From Achromobacter aloeverae (GTDB lineage: Bacteria; Pseudomonadota; Gammaproteobacteria; Burkholderiales; Burkholderiaceae_B), in the NCBI RefSeq assembly GCF_004121055.1, contig NZ_PYAL01000005.1, forward strand, positions 434,001 through 498,000: a stretch of DNA of 64,000 bases, written 5' to 3'. A program made the position numbers and the translations under genes. Positions 7,945-18,047 of the stretch are shown piece by piece. The notes under the pieces were generated by a model. The model searched no databases. It was not told the origin of the DNA and was given only the letters and a program-made list of their open reading frames with translations. How positions within the stretch are numbered: position 1 is the first letter of the stretch; each line of letters begins with the position of its first letter.

Positions 7945-10900
7945 ATGGTTAAGATGAACCGGCGCCAATTCTTCAAGGTGACCGGGGCGACACTGGCGGG
8001 ATCCAGCCTTGCCGTGCTTGGGGTCTCCCCCACGCCGGCCCTGGCCGAGGTCCGAGCCTACAAGCTCGCCCGGATGACCGAAACCCGCAACACCTGTCCG
8101 TACTGCTCGGTCGCCTGTGGGATCCTCATGTACAGCCTGGGCGACGGCGCGAAGAACGCCACCGCCAGCATCACGCACATCGAGGGCGACCCGGACCATC
8201 CCGTCAATCGCGGCACGCTCTGTCCCAAGGGCGCCAGCCTGGTCGATTTCATCCACAGTCCCAACCGGCTCAAGTACCCGGAGTACCGTGCCCCCGGTTC
8301 CGACAAGTGGCAGCGCATTTCCTGGGACGATGCCCTGAGCCGCATCTCCCGGCTGCTAAAGCAGGACCGCGACGCCAACTTCGTCGCGAAGACCGCCGAT
8401 GGCAAGACCGTCAATCGTTGGCTGACCACCGGGATGCTGGCCGCGTCCGCGTCCAGCAATGAAGTCGGCTACATCACGCACAAGGTAATACGCAGCACCG
8501 GCATGCTGGGGTTCGACAACCAGGCTCGTGTCTGACATGGCCCGACGGTGGCAGGTCTTGCCCCGACGTTTGGCCGTGGCGCGATGACGAACCATTGGGT
8601 CGACATCAAGAACGCGGATGTAGTGTTGATCATGGGCGGCAATGCCGCCGAGGCCCACCCTTGCGGGTTCAAATGGGTTACTGAAGCCAAGGCCCACAAC
8701 AAGGCCAAGCTTATCGTCGTGGATCCGCGCTTTACGCGTTCGGCATCCGTGGCGGACTTCTACGCGCCCATACGGACCGGCACCGACATCGTGTTCCTGG
8801 GCGGGGTGATCAACTATCTCCTCGCCAACGACAAGATCCATCACGACTACGTCCGCAACTACACGGACTTCCCCTATCTCGTGCGCGACGACTTCGCGTT
8901 CGACGCCGGCCTGTATTCCGGCTACAACGCCGAAAAGCGTACCTATGACAAGACGTCCTGGGACTACGAGAAGGGCGCGGACGGGTACGTGAAGACCGAT
9001 CCGACGCTGCAGGATCCGCGCTGCGTCTACCAGTTGTTGAAGAAGCACTATTCCCGCTATACGCCGGAGATGGTCGAGCGCGCCTGCGGCACGCCCAAGG
9101 ACAAGTTCCTCAAGGTGTGCGAGATGCTCGCCAGCACGGCCACGGCCGGCCGCGCCGCGAGCATCCTGTATGCCCTGGGCTGGACGCAGCACTCGATCGG
9201 CTCGCAGATCATACGCACCGGCGCCATGGTCCAGCTGCTGTTGGGCAATATCGGGGTTGCTGGCGGCGGCATGAACGCCTTGCGCGGACACTCCAATATC
9301 CAGGGGCTGACCGACCTGGGCTTGATGACCAACCTGCTGCCCGGCTATATGACGCTGCCCAACGAGCCGGAGCAGGACTTCGACCAGTACATCGCCACGC
9401 GCGCGCTCAAGCCCTTGCGTCCCAACCAGCTCAGCTACTGGCAGAACTACAAGAAGTTCCACGTCAGCCTGATGAAGGCCTGGTGGGGCAAGTCGGCCAC
9501 GGCGCAGAACAACTGGGCCTACGACTACCTGCCCAAGCTGGACCGCAGCTACGACATGCTGCAGGTGTTCGAGCTGATGAACGAGGGCAAGGTCAACGGC
9601 TATATCTGCCAGGGGTTCAACCCGCTGGCGGCCGCGCCCAACAAGAACAAGCTGAACGGAGCGTTCGCGAAGCTGAAGTTCCTGGTCATCATGGATCCGC
9701 TGAACACCGAGACCGCGGAGTTCTGGCGCAATGCGGGCGACTACAACAACGTCGATACGGCATCCATCAAGACCGAGGTGTTCCGGCTGCCGACGACCTG
9801 CTTCGCCGAGGAAGAGGGTTCGCTGGTGAATTCGGGCCGCTGGCTGCAATGGCACTGGAAGGGCGCCGAGCCGCCGGGCGAGGCGCGCAGCGACATCGAG
9901 ATCATGGCGGCCCTGTACGCGCGCCTGCGCAAGATGTACCAGGACGAAGGCGGCGCCTACCCGGATCCCATCCTCAACCTGGACTGGCCGTATTCCAACC
10001 CGCTCAGCCCCACGGCGGAAGAGCTGGCCAAGGAATACACCGGGAAGGCCATCGTCGACCTGGCCGATCCCAAGGATCCGTCCAAGGTGACCCGCAAGGG
10101 CGGCGAGCAGTTGTCCGGCTTCGCGGAGCTGCGCGACGACGGCACCACGTCCAGCGGCTGCTGGATCTTCGCCGGCGCGTGGTCGCAAGCCGGCAACCTG
10201 ATGGCGCGCCGCGACAACAGCGATCCGACCGGCATCGGCCAGACCCTGAACTGGGCGTGGGCCTGGCCCGCCAACCGCCGCGTGCTATACAACCGCGCAT
10301 CCTGCGACCCGTCGGGCAAGCCGTACAACCCGGACCGCAAGCTGATCAGCTGGAACGGCAAGACCTGGGGCGGCGCCGACGTGCCCGACTTCAAGCTCGA
10401 CGAGGATCCGGCCGGCGGAATGGGGCCCTTCATCATGAACCCCGAAGGGGTGGCGCGCTTCTTCGCGCGCGCCGGTATGGCGGAGGGGCCTTTCCCGGAG
10501 CACTACGAACCCTTCGAAACGCCCATCGGGTTCAATCCGCTCAATCCCCAGCGACCGGAAGTCACCAACAATCCGGCGGCGCGCATCTTCAAGGACGACC
10601 TGGCGCAGATGGGCAAGGCCGACCGCTTCCCATATGCGGCGACCACCTATCGCTTGACGGAGCACTTCCATTACTGGACGAAGAACGTACGGTTGAACTC
10701 TGTCATCCAGCCCCAGCAATTCGTCGAAATCGGCGAGGCCCTGGCGCAGGAGCTGGGCATCGCCAACGGCAGCATGGTCAAGGTTTCCTCCAACCGCGGC
10801 TATATCAAGGCCGTGGCCCTGGTCACCAAGCGCATCAAGCCGCTGACGATCGAAGGCAAGAAGGTGCATCACGTCGGTATTCCCATACATTGGGGGTTCG

Positions 10901-11013
10901 TGGGGATAGCCAAGCCCGGCTACATCGCCAACACGCTGACGCCCTTCGTGGGCGACGGCAATTCGCAGACGCCGGAATCCAAGTCCTTCCTGGTGAACGT
11001 GGAAAAGGCTTGA
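7945..11013 (+). CDS. fdnG: Formate dehydrogenase-N alpha subunit, selenocysteine-containing
   Basis: This catalytic molybdopterin subunit oxidises formate to CO2 on the periplasmic side. A six-frame reading splits it at TGA 8533-8535, but the frame continues unchanged, giving NQARV[24 protein letters not shown], the FdnG active-site context. Sec is residue 197 of about 1022. A twin-arginine signal ([10 protein letters not shown]) precedes residue 35, followed by a [4Fe-4S] site CPYCSVACG and a later GTLCPKG Cys. A hairpin resembling the E. coli SECIS lies directly after the UGA. AGGAG at 7931-7935 supports the start. It is the first gene of fdnG-fdxH-fdnI-fdhE-selA-selB-selC. Without selenocysteine insertion translation would stop at 196 residues. 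Confidence 0.97.
8536..8575 (+). promoter_or_regulatory. SECIS element of fdnG
   Basis: Directly after the UGA (8533-8535), GGCA (8550-8553) pairs with TGCC (8559-8562) around a GGTCT loop, and GG (8547-8548) pairs with CC (8563-8564) around a bulged T. The sequence AGGTCT begins 17 bases after the UGA, the same spacing and loop known for E. coli fdhF. The bulged U and loop G/U bases are what SelB domain IV recognises. Confidence 0.88.
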
Positions 11014-11026
11014 GGGGAGAACCGAT

Positions 11027-11929
11027 ATGTCCATGCAATCCCTAGATATCAAGCGGCGCTCCGCCACCACCACGCCCATGCCGCAGGTCCGGGAGCCGTC
11101 CACCGGTTCCGTGGCCAAGCTGATCGATGTCTCGAAGTGCATCGGCTGCAAGGCCTGCCAGACCGCGTGCATGGAGTGGAACGACCTGCGCGACGAGATC
11201 GGCACCAACGTCGGCGTGTACGACAATCCGGCCGACCTGACCGAGCATTCGTGGACGGTGATGCGCTTCTCGGAATACGAGAACCCGGATTCCGGCAACC
11301 TGGAGTGGCTGATCCGCAAGGACGGCTGCATGCACTGCGAGGACCCGGGCTGCCTGAAGGCCTGCCCCTCGCCGGGCGCCATCGTCCAGTACACCAACGG
11401 CATCGTCGATTTCCATGAGGAAAACTGCATAGGCTGCGGGTACTGCATCACCGGCTGCCCGTTTAACGTGCCGCGGATTTCGAAGAAGGACAACAAGGCG
11501 TACAAGTGCACCTTGTGTTCGGACCGCGTGGCCGTCGGCCAGGAGCCCGCCTGCGTGAAGACCTGTCCCACCGGCGCCATCGTGTTCGGCACCAAGGAGG
11601 ACATGACGCACCATGCGGAGGAACGGATCGAGGACCTGAAGTCGCGCGGCTTCGACAAGGCCGGCCTGTACGATCCCGAGGGCGTGGGCGGCACGCATGT
11701 CATGTACGTGCTGCATCATGCCGACAAGCCGACGCTGTATCACGGCTTGCCGGAGAACCCGCGCATCAGCCCGATGGTGTCGTTCTGGAAGGGTATCTCC
11801 AAGCCCCTGGGCGTGGCCGCCATGGCGCTGACGGCGCTGGCGGGCTTCTTCCACTACGTACGCGTCGGCCCCAACGAAACCGACGAGGAAGACGAGCGCA
11901 AGGCCGAAGAGGAGGTGCGCCATGGCTGA
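11027..11929 (+). CDS. fdxH: Formate dehydrogenase beta subunit, four [4Fe-4S] clusters
   Basis: This electron-transfer subunit passes electrons from FdnG to the membrane cytochrome. The 300-residue protein shows four ferredoxin-like Cys groups: [49 protein letters not shown] and KCTLCSDRV with a later [11 protein letters not shown]. Near residues 260-280 a single hydrophobic helix ([18 protein letters not shown]) anchors it to the membrane, as in E. coli FdnH. The start at 11027 follows GGGGAG. It lies 13 bases after fdnG and overlaps fdnI by 8 bases, indicating translational coupling. The family usually rides the Tat export of the alpha subunit. Confidence 0.96.
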   Translation: MSMQSLDIKRRSATTTPMPQVREPSTGSVAKLIDVSKCIGCKACQTACMEWNDLRDEIGTNVGVYDNPADLTEHSWTVMRFSEYENPDSGNLEWLIRKDGCMHCEDPGCLKACPSPGAIVQYTNGIVDFHEENCIGCGYCITGCPFNVPRISKKDNKAYKCTLCSDRVAVGQEPACVKTCPTGAIVFGTKEDMTHHAEERIEDLKSRGFDKAGLYDPEGVGGTHVMYVLHHADKPTLYHGLPENPRISPMVSFWKGISKPLGVAAMALTALAGFFHYVRVGPNETDEEDERKAEEEVRHG

Positions 11930-12638
11930 GAACCCGAACCGCGCGGACCCGCCGCGCGACCCCTTGCTGTACGGCGACAGGGCTGACGGCGCGGCCGCTG
12001 GCCAGGGCGGGGTGCGCTGGTTGCAGCGCTATACCGCCGGCGAGCGCACCAACCACTGGATCGTCGCCATCACGTTCGTGCTGCTGGCCGCTTCCGGGGT
12101 GGCGCTGTTCCATCCCTCCCTGTTCTGGCTGGCCGATGTGCTGGGGGGCGGGCCGTGGGTGCGCATCCTGCATCCCTTCGTCGGCCTCGTGATGTTCGTC
12201 TGCTTCCTGCTGCTGGCCCTGCGCATGTGGCGCCACAACCTCATGCAGGCGCGCGACGTCCAGTGGCTGAAGCAGATCGGCGACGTGCTGAACAACCGCG
12301 AAGACCGGCTGCCCGAGGTGGGCAAGTACAACGCTGGCCAGAAGGTGTTGTTCTATGTGCTGATCCTGTGCATGCTGGGCCTGCTGGCAAGCGGCATCGT
12401 GATCTGGCGGGCCTATTTCAGCTTCTATTTCCCCATTGGCGTCATCCGGGCTGCCTCCGTGCTGCACGCGGTTTGCGGTTTCGGCATAATCTGCGCGATC
12501 ATCGTACATATTTATGCGGCCCTGTGGGTGAAGGGATCGGTAGGCGCCATGGTGCGCGGCAAGGTGACCTGGGGCTGGGCGTGGAAGCATCATCGCGCCT
12601 GGTTCCGCGAGGCCGTGTCCGGCCGCGCGCGCAAATAG
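11922..12638 (+). CDS. fdnI: Formate dehydrogenase cytochrome b556 gamma subunit
   Basis: The gamma subunit is a four-helix di-heme cytochrome b that delivers electrons to quinone. The 238-residue protein has four hydrophobic helices starting near residues 45, 80, 140 and 180. Candidate heme-ligand His residues are in [39 protein letters not shown] and the last helix. The N-terminus (about 40 residues) is polar. It overlaps fdxH by 8 bases. The positively charged C-terminus ([18 protein letters not shown]) fits the cytoplasmic side. Assignment to fdnI or fdoI cannot be separated by sequence, but the following fdhE gene matches the E. coli fdoGHI-fdhE order. Confidence 0.94.
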   Translation: MAENPNRADPPRDPLLYGDRADGAAAGQGGVRWLQRYTAGERTNHWIVAITFVLLAASGVALFHPSLFWLADVLGGGPWVRILHPFVGLVMFVCFLLLALRMWRHNLMQARDVQWLKQIGDVLNNREDRLPEVGKYNAGQKVLFYVLILCMLGLLASGIVIWRAYFSFYFPIGVIRAASVLHAVCGFGIICAIIVHIYAALWVKGSVGAMVRGKVTWGWAWKHHRAWFREAVSGRARK

Positions 12639-12683
12639 GCGGTTCTTGCGTGCGGCGGACGCTTTTCATGTCAGGAGCACGCA

Positions 12684-13640
12684 GTGCAACGTATTCTGCC
12701 GCGGGGCGAGATAGAGGCCCTTGACCATAACAACATTCCGCGGCTGATCGCGCCGGTGCGCGCCGAGGTCTTCCGCCTGCGGGCCGCGCGCCTGCGCCAC
12801 CTGGCGCAAGACAATGCCATCGGAGATTATCTGCGCCTGGTCGCCGTGCTGGCCGAAGCCCAGCACGCCGCCCTGGCGGATTGCCGCACGCCGGCCGTGG
12901 ACGCGCAGCGCATCGCGCTGGCCCAGGCGCATGGCATGGCGCCGGTGGCGGCGGGCGATATTCCCCGCGACCCGGCCTGGCGCGACATCCTGTTGCAGGT
13001 GCTGGACCGCCTGGACGCCGCGGCGGGCGTGCCCGCGCCCGCGCGAGCCATCAGCGCCGACCTGCGCCTGTCCGTCAGGGACGATCCGGAAGGGCTGGAC
13101 CGCGCCGCCGCGGCCCTGGTGGGCGAGGGCGGTGGCCAGATAGACGTGGCCACGGCCCCTTTCCTGATGGCGGCGCTACAGGTCTACGCCACCGACCAGG
13201 CCTGCCGTTTCGACGCCGGGCAGTTGCCCGTGGTCAGCCCCTACGGCCTGTGCCCCGTCTGCGGGTCGCTGCCGGTCGCCAGCGTGGTGCGCGTGGGCGG
13301 GCAGCAGGAGGGGTATCGCTACCTGTGTTGCGCGCTGTGCTCGACGCAGTGGCACGTGGTGCGCGTGAAGTGCACCACGTGCGAGGAAACCAAGGACGTC
13401 GCCTACCAGGGTATCGAGGCGCCGGGGCGCGCGCCGGAGAAGGAGGCGGCCCGCGCGGAGACCTGCGAAAGCTGCCATACCTATCGCAAGATCTTCTCCC
13501 AGGACAAGGACTACGATGTCGATCCCATCGCCGACGACCTGGCCACGCTGGGCCTGGACGTGCTGGTGGGCGAGGCGGGCTACCAGCGCGCCAGCGGCAA
13601 TCCCTTTCTGTGGCAGGGGGACGACGAGGCGCGGGAGTAG
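12684..13640 (+). CDS. fdhE: Formate dehydrogenase accessory protein FdhE
   Basis: FdhE is a cytosolic rubredoxin-like protein required for maturation of respiratory formate dehydrogenases. The 318-residue protein has the C-terminal Cys pairs of the family: YGLCPVCGSLP, YLCCALCSTQWH, VKCTTCEETKDV and AETCESCHTYRK, followed by the conserved tail DYDVDPIADDLATLGLDVLVGEAGYQRASGNPFL. The start is a GTG at 12684 with AGGAG (12673-12677) six bases upstream. It sits between the structural genes and selA, three bases before the selA start, so the gene likely shares their transcript. Confidence 0.96.
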   Translation: MQRILPRGEIEALDHNNIPRLIAPVRAEVFRLRAARLRHLAQDNAIGDYLRLVAVLAEAQHAALADCRTPAVDAQRIALAQAHGMAPVAAGDIPRDPAWRDILLQVLDRLDAAAGVPAPARAISADLRLSVRDDPEGLDRAAAALVGEGGGQIDVATAPFLMAALQVYATDQACRFDAGQLPVVSPYGLCPVCGSLPVASVVRVGGQQEGYRYLCCALCSTQWHVVRVKCTTCEETKDVAYQGIEAPGRAPEKEAARAETCESCHTYRKIFSQDKDYDVDPIADDLATLGLDVLVGEAGYQRASGNPFLWQGDDEARE

Positions 13641-13643
13641 GCC

Positions 13644-15281
13644 ATGGCGGACGGCATGCTGCGTATTCCCTCCGTCGATCGCCTGCTCGCGGCGCCCGCG
13701 GTCGCGGCCCTGATGGCGCAATATGGGCGCGGCGCCGTGGTGGCGGCGTTGCGGGCGCGATTGGACGAATTGCGGCCTATGGTGCGGGCAGCGGGCACCG
13801 AGACGCCGGCCATGGCCGCGCACGGCGAGGCCCATGCCGTCGGGGACGCCAGCGGACGCTCCGCCCCGTCCCTGGCCGACCTCGGGACGGAACTGGTGCC
13901 CGCGCGGTTGGCGGCTTTCATCGAAACCCGGCTCGCGGCCCTGAATGCACCACGCTTGCGCGCTGTCTTCAATCTCACCGGCACCGTGCTGCATACCAAC
14001 CTGGGCCGCGCCTTGCTGCCCGAGGCCGCCGTGCAGGCCGTCGTGCGCGCCCTCACCACGCCGGCCAACCTGGAATTCGACCTGGCCAGCGGCGGCCGCG
14101 GCGATCGAGACGATCTCATCGTCGACCTGCTGCGTGAACTGACGGGCGCCGAAGCGGCCACCGTGGTCAACAACAATGCGGCGGCCGTGCTGTTGATGCT
14201 CAATGCCCTGGGCGAGCGCAAGGAAGTCGTGGTGTCGCGGGGCGAGCTGGTGGAGATAGGCGGCGCCTTCCGCGTGCCGGACATCATGAAGCGGGCGGGC
14301 GCGCGCCTGGTGGAAATCGGCACGACCAACCGCACCCATGCCGCCGACTACGAAAATGCCATCGGCCCGCGTACGGCGATGCTGATGAAAGTACATTGCA
14401 GCAACTACGCCATCACCGGGTTCACCCACAGCGTGGGCATTGCCGACGTGGCCCGCATCGCGCATGGCAAGGGCCTGCCCGCGGCGGTGGACCTGGGCAG
14501 CGGCACCCTGGTCGATCTGACCCAATGGGGGCTGCCACGCGAGGATACGGTGCGCGAGACGATCGCGGCCGGCGCGGACCTGGTGACCTTCAGCGGGGAT
14601 AAGTTGCTGGGTGGTCCCCAGGCGGGCCTCATTGTCGGCCGCGCCGACCTGATCCGGAAGATCAAGAAGAATCCCTTGAAACGGGCGCTACGCGTGGGCA
14701 AGCTGACGCTGGCCGCGCTGGAGCCGGTGCTGGCCTTGTACCGCGCGCCGGAGCTGCTGCCGCAGCGGCTGACCACGCTGCGCCTGCTGACGCGGCCCCA
14801 GGCCGCGATGCAGGCGCAGGCGGCGCGTCTGGCGCCGGTTCTGCAGGCCGCCGTCGGCGCGGCCTATGACGTGGACGTGGCGCCGATGTTCAGCCAGATC
14901 GGCAGCGGCGCCTTGCCGGTGGACCAATTGCCCAGTTGCGGCCTGGCCGTGCGCGCCGCCGGCAAGGCGCGGGCGGGGCGTGCCCTGGGCCGGCTGGAGG
15001 AAGCCTTGCGCGGCCTGCCGCGCCCCGTCATCGGCCGCCTTGCGGACAACGCCCTGTGGCTGGACCTGCGCTGCCTGGAGGCGGACGAGGAAGCCGTTTT
15101 CGCCGCGCAACTGCCGGCGCTGGCGGCGGGATTGCGTCCCGCGCCGGCCTCGTCCTCTCTGTCTTTTTCCGCGCCGGCCTCGTCGCCGTCATCCGCGCCG
15201 CGCGCCGCGCCGGCATCCAATCCGGACGCGTCCGTGCTGGCGTCGCACGCGGACCCCACCGGCAAGGTGCGCCCCTCGTGA
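13644..15281 (+). CDS. selA: L-seryl-tRNA(Sec) selenium transferase
   Basis: SelA is a decameric PLP enzyme that converts Ser-tRNA(Sec) to Sec-tRNA(Sec) using selenophosphate. Key features are [20 protein letters not shown], the glycine-rich segment after [12 protein letters not shown], and [18 protein letters not shown] with the PLP lysine at about residue 320. At 545 residues it exceeds the usual 460-480. The extra 47 residues (499-545) form a Ser/Ala/Pro-rich tail with no obvious fold. The start lies three bases after fdhE. The stop overlaps the selB start by four bases (GTGA), so the two are probably co-translated. SelD, which supplies selenophosphate, is not in this window. Confidence 0.97.
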   Translation: MADGMLRIPSVDRLLAAPAVAALMAQYGRGAVVAALRARLDELRPMVRAAGTETPAMAAHGEAHAVGDASGRSAPSLADLGTELVPARLAAFIETRLAALNAPRLRAVFNLTGTVLHTNLGRALLPEAAVQAVVRALTTPANLEFDLASGGRGDRDDLIVDLLRELTGAEAATVVNNNAAAVLLMLNALGERKEVVVSRGELVEIGGAFRVPDIMKRAGARLVEIGTTNRTHAADYENAIGPRTAMLMKVHCSNYAITGFTHSVGIADVARIAHGKGLPAAVDLGSGTLVDLTQWGLPREDTVRETIAAGADLVTFSGDKLLGGPQAGLIVGRADLIRKIKKNPLKRALRVGKLTLAALEPVLALYRAPELLPQRLTTLRLLTRPQAAMQAQAARLAPVLQAAVGAAYDVDVAPMFSQIGSGALPVDQLPSCGLAVRAAGKARAGRALGRLEEALRGLPRPVIGRLADNALWLDLRCLEADEEAVFAAQLPALAAGLRPAPASSSLSFSAPASSPSSAPRAAPASNPDASVLASHADPTGKVRPS

Positions 15282-17848
15282 TCATCGGCACCGCGGGACA
15301 TATCGACCATGGGAAATCCACGCTGGTGCGCGCGCTTACCGGCGTGGACACCGATCGCCTGAAGGAAGAGAAGGCGCGCGGCATTTCCATCGAACTGGGC
15401 TATGCCTACCTGCCCGCGCCGGACGGGCAGGTGCTGGGCTTCATCGACGTGCCTGGCCATGAGAAGCTGGTGCATACCATGGTGGCGGGGGCCAGCGGCA
15501 TCGATTTCGGGCTGCTTGTCATCGCGGCGGACGACGGCGTCATGCCGCAGACGCGCGAGCACGTCGCCATCCTGGAACTCGTCGGCGTGACCCGCGGCGC
15601 CGTGGTGCTCACCAAGATCGACCGCGTCGACGCGACGCGCGTGGCGGAAGTCGCACGGCAAGTACAGGCCTTGCTGGCCGACACGCCCCTGGCCGATGCG
15701 CCCGTGTTTCCTGTCAACGCGCAGGGCGGGACCGATGGCGACGGCGTGGCGAGCCTGCGGGAACACCTGTTTGCCTGCGCGGCCACATTGCCCGCGCGGC
15801 GCGAGGACGGCTTCTTTCGCCTGGCCGTGGATCGCGTTTTCACGCTGCCGGGCCACGGTACGGTGGTGACGGGGACCGTGTTCGGCGGGCGCCTCGAGGT
15901 GGCAGGCGGCAAGGCCGCAAAGCTTGAGGCCGGTGTGCGAGGGAGCGGCACGCAAGAGACCGGCACGCAGGAGACCGGCACGCAGGAGGCCGGCACGCAG
16001 GAGGCTGACACCCAAGAGGCTGACACGCAGGAGGCTGACGCGCAGGACGCCCGCGCGGGAGAGGACAGCGCGCGAGATGGCGGCGCGCGAGAGCACAGTG
16101 CGCGGGAGGACGGCGCGCGAGAGGACGGCGCCGCCGCGGACGGCGAAGCCCGCCGCAGCGGTCCGCGGGTAGGCGGCGATGCGACGGCGCTGGTGCTGGC
16201 GCCGGCCGGACTGCCCGTGCGCGTGCGCAGCCTGCATGCGCAGAACCGCGCGGCCAGCGCCGGTGTCGCGGGCCAGCGCTGCGCCTTGAATCTCGCCGGC
16301 ATCGACACCCGCGCGATCGAGCGGGGCGACTGGATCGCGGATGCTCGCGCCTTGGCGCCGTCCACGCGTATCGACGTCGAGTTGCGCTTGCTGGCCGATG
16401 CGGGCACCACCATCAAGGCCTGGACGCCGTTGCATATCCACTGGGGTGCGGCCCGGCGCCTGGCGCATGTCGTGCCCTTGACGGCGGACACCGTGGCGCC
16501 GGGCGCGCACGGCCGTGTGCAACTGGTCTTCGACCGGCCTGTTTGCGCCAGCGCGGGCGACCGCTTCATCGCGCGCAATGCCCAGGCCACGCACACCATA
16601 GGCGGCGGCGTCGTGCTCGACCCGCAGGCGCCCGACCGCAAGCGCCGTTCTACCGCGCGCCTGGCGTGGCTGGATGCCATCGCTTCGATGCTGGCGGATG
16701 GCCGCATCGACGGCGTGCTGGCGCAAGCGCCGCTGGGCGTGCGGCTTGCCGACTTGCAACGCCTGGCCGGCCGGCCCTTGGATATCCCCGAGACCATGGG
16801 GTCCGGCGCTGCCGGGACGGCGCTGGATAGGGCCGTGTCCGACTCGGATCGTGCCGCGGCAAACGCGGCGGACATGACGGCCGCGACCGCTGCGACCGAT
16901 GCGGCCGATGCGGCCGAAGCGGCAAATTCGTCGAACCCGGCGCCTGCGCCGAACGCGCCGGACGCACCGAACGCACCGAACGCACCGAACGCACCGAACG
17001 CACCGAACGCACCGGGCGCACCGAGCGCACCGAGCGCACCGGGCGCACCGGGCGCACCGGGCGCACCGGGCGCACCGAGCGCACCGGGCGCACCGAGCGC
17101 ACCGGGCGCACCGAGCGCACCGAACGCACCGAACGCACCGAACGCACCGAGCGCCGTGCCGGCCGGTTTGCCGTCGGACGTCGTGCGTATTGGCGACCTC
17201 GTCATCCTGCGCCGGCATCTCGACGCCTTGCGCGTGGCGGGACTCACGGCCTTGCGCAAGTTCCATGATGACTTGCCCGATGAACCCGGCGCCGATATCG
17301 GCCGGCTGCGTCGCATGGCCTGGCCCACGATGGACGACGGCCCCGTGCGCGCGCTGGTCGGCGGCTTGCTGCGCGATGGGGAAATCCAGCGCAATGGTCC
17401 CTGGCTGCACCTGCCTGGGCATAGCGCGGCGCTGAGCGAGGAAGACGAGGCATTGGGGCAGCGCCTGCTGCCCGATCTCCTGGCGGGCGCCTACGACCCG
17501 CCCTGGGTACGAGACCTGGCGCGCCGGCACAACCAGCCGGAGGACCGTGTGCGCGTCCTGTTGCGCAAACTGATGCGGCGCGGCGAGGTCAGCCAGATCG
17601 TCAAGGACCTCTTCTATCATCGCGATCGCGTGCGCGAACTGGCGGCCTTGCTGGCCCGGTTGGTGGCGACGGGTGCGTCGCCGGCCAAGGGCGTGGCGGG
17701 CGGCATCGAGGCGGCGGCATTCCGCGACGCCACTGGCCTGGGCCGCAAGCGCGCCATCCAGATCCTGGAGTTCTTCGATCGCGTCGGATACACTCGCCGC
17801 GTGCGAGACACTCACATCCCGCGTGCCGACGCACACTGGGAACTGTGA
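15278..17848 (+). CDS. selB: Selenocysteine-specific elongation factor with repeat insertions
   Basis: SelB carries Sec-tRNA(Sec) to ribosomes paused at UGA-SECIS. The GTG start at 15278 overlaps the selA stop and begins [15 protein letters not shown], the P-loop. Later motifs are DVPGHEKLV and TKID, then EF-Tu-like domains 2 and 3, then winged helices ending at the stop. The protein is 856 residues against the usual 610-640. Two insertions explain this. Residues 224-284 carry pentapeptide repeats (GTQET/DTQEA, then AREDG) inside domain 2. Residues 559-624 carry 22 XAP tripeptides within the C-terminal winged-helix region. All core motifs remain intact. The real protein starts well inside a longer open frame beginning at 14936. 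Confidence 0.95.
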   Translation: MIIGTAGHIDHGKSTLVRALTGVDTDRLKEEKARGISIELGYAYLPAPDGQVLGFIDVPGHEKLVHTMVAGASGIDFGLLVIAADDGVMPQTREHVAILELVGVTRGAVVLTKIDRVDATRVAEVARQVQALLADTPLADAPVFPVNAQGGTDGDGVASLREHLFACAATLPARREDGFFRLAVDRVFTLPGHGTVVTGTVFGGRLEVAGGKAAKLEAGVRGSGTQETGTQETGTQEAGTQEADTQEADTQEADAQDARAGEDSARDGGAREHSAREDGAREDGAAADGEARRSGPRVGGDATALVLAPAGLPVRVRSLHAQNRAASAGVAGQRCALNLAGIDTRAIERGDWIADARALAPSTRIDVELRLLADAGTTIKAWTPLHIHWGAARRLAHVVPLTADTVAPGAHGRVQLVFDRPVCASAGDRFIARNAQATHTIGGGVVLDPQAPDRKRRSTARLAWLDAIASMLADGRIDGVLAQAPLGVRLADLQRLAGRPLDIPETMGSGAAGTALDRAVSDSDRAAANAADMTAATAATDAADAAEAANSSNPAPAPNAPDAPNAPNAPNAPNAPNAPGAPSAPSAPGAPGAPGAPGAPSAPGAPSAPGAPSAPNAPNAPNAPSAVPAGLPSDVVRIGDLVILRRHLDALRVAGLTALRKFHDDLPDEPGADIGRLRRMAWPTMDDGPVRALVGGLLRDGEIQRNGPWLHLPGHSAALSEEDEALGQRLLPDLLAGAYDPPWVRDLARRHNQPEDRVRVLLRKLMRRGEVSQIVKDLFYHRDRVRELAALLARLVATGASPAKGVAGGIEAAAFRDATGLGRKRAIQILEFFDRVGYTRRVRDTHIPRADAHWEL
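15947..16129 (+). repeat. 15-bp in-frame repeats in selB domain 2
   Basis: Seven 15-bp units encode [30 protein letters not shown] and DAQDA (15947-16051). After one Arg codon come five units related to AREDG (16055-16129). The block falls between the GRLEV and [18 protein letters not shown] segments of domain 2, where SelB proteins normally have a short turn. Confidence 0.93.
16952..17149 (+). repeat. 22 copies of a 9-bp unit (Asn/Gly/Ser-Ala-Pro) in selB
   Basis: The unit is AACGCACCG with variants GGCGCACCG and AGCGCACCG, encoding NAP, GAP or SAP. Twenty-two consecutive units give a proline every third residue, probably an extended, flexible linker. An Ala/Asp-rich stretch of about 40 residues precedes it. 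Identical neighbouring units suggest recent slippage. Confidence 0.95.
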
Positions 17849-17898
17849 CGGCCGGCGCGAACCAGGAACGCCAGCGCGCGGCGATCATCGTCCACCGA

Positions 17899-17994
17899 GG
17901 AAGGCATCCGTGCCCGGTGGCACGGCCGGGCTTCAAACCCGGTTGGGGGCGTCAGCCGTTCCCAGGTAGGTTCGACTCCTGCTGCCTTCCGCCA
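17899..17994 (+). tRNA. selC: tRNA-Sec (anticodon TCA)
   Basis: This is the 96-base gene including GCCA at the 3' end. The 8-bp acceptor stem is GGAAGGCA (17899-17906) with TGCCTTCC (17983-17990). The 6-bp D stem is CGTGCC/GGCACG. The anticodon stem is CCGGG/CCCGG around loop CTTCAAA, with TCA at 17933-17935. A long variable arm follows, then the T stem GTAGG/CCTGC with TTCGA in the loop. The long acceptor and D stems are the hallmarks that separate tRNA-Sec from tRNA-Ser. It lies 50 bases after selB on the same strand. Confidence 0.98.
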
Positions 17995-18047
17995 TTGATC
18001 GAACGCGGCCTATCGTCAAGTCGCCTGGATACGGGCAGCAGCGCCGC

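Noticed and set aside
7945-8535. fdnG read as two genes, one ending at the TGA and one starting at 8548
   Set aside because: The frame is the same on both sides, the UGA context is the FdnG selenocysteine site, a SECIS hairpin follows, and selA, selB and selC are downstream.
16952-17149. CRISPR-like appearance of the selB 9-bp array
   Set aside because: Units are contiguous without spacers, are in frame, and encode a tripeptide repeat.
14864-17836. A 990-codon open frame antisense to selA/selB, rich in Arg-Cys-Ala repeats
   Set aside because: It mirrors the selB repeats on the opposite strand and arises from high GC in third positions. It has no family motif and overlaps two well-supported genes.
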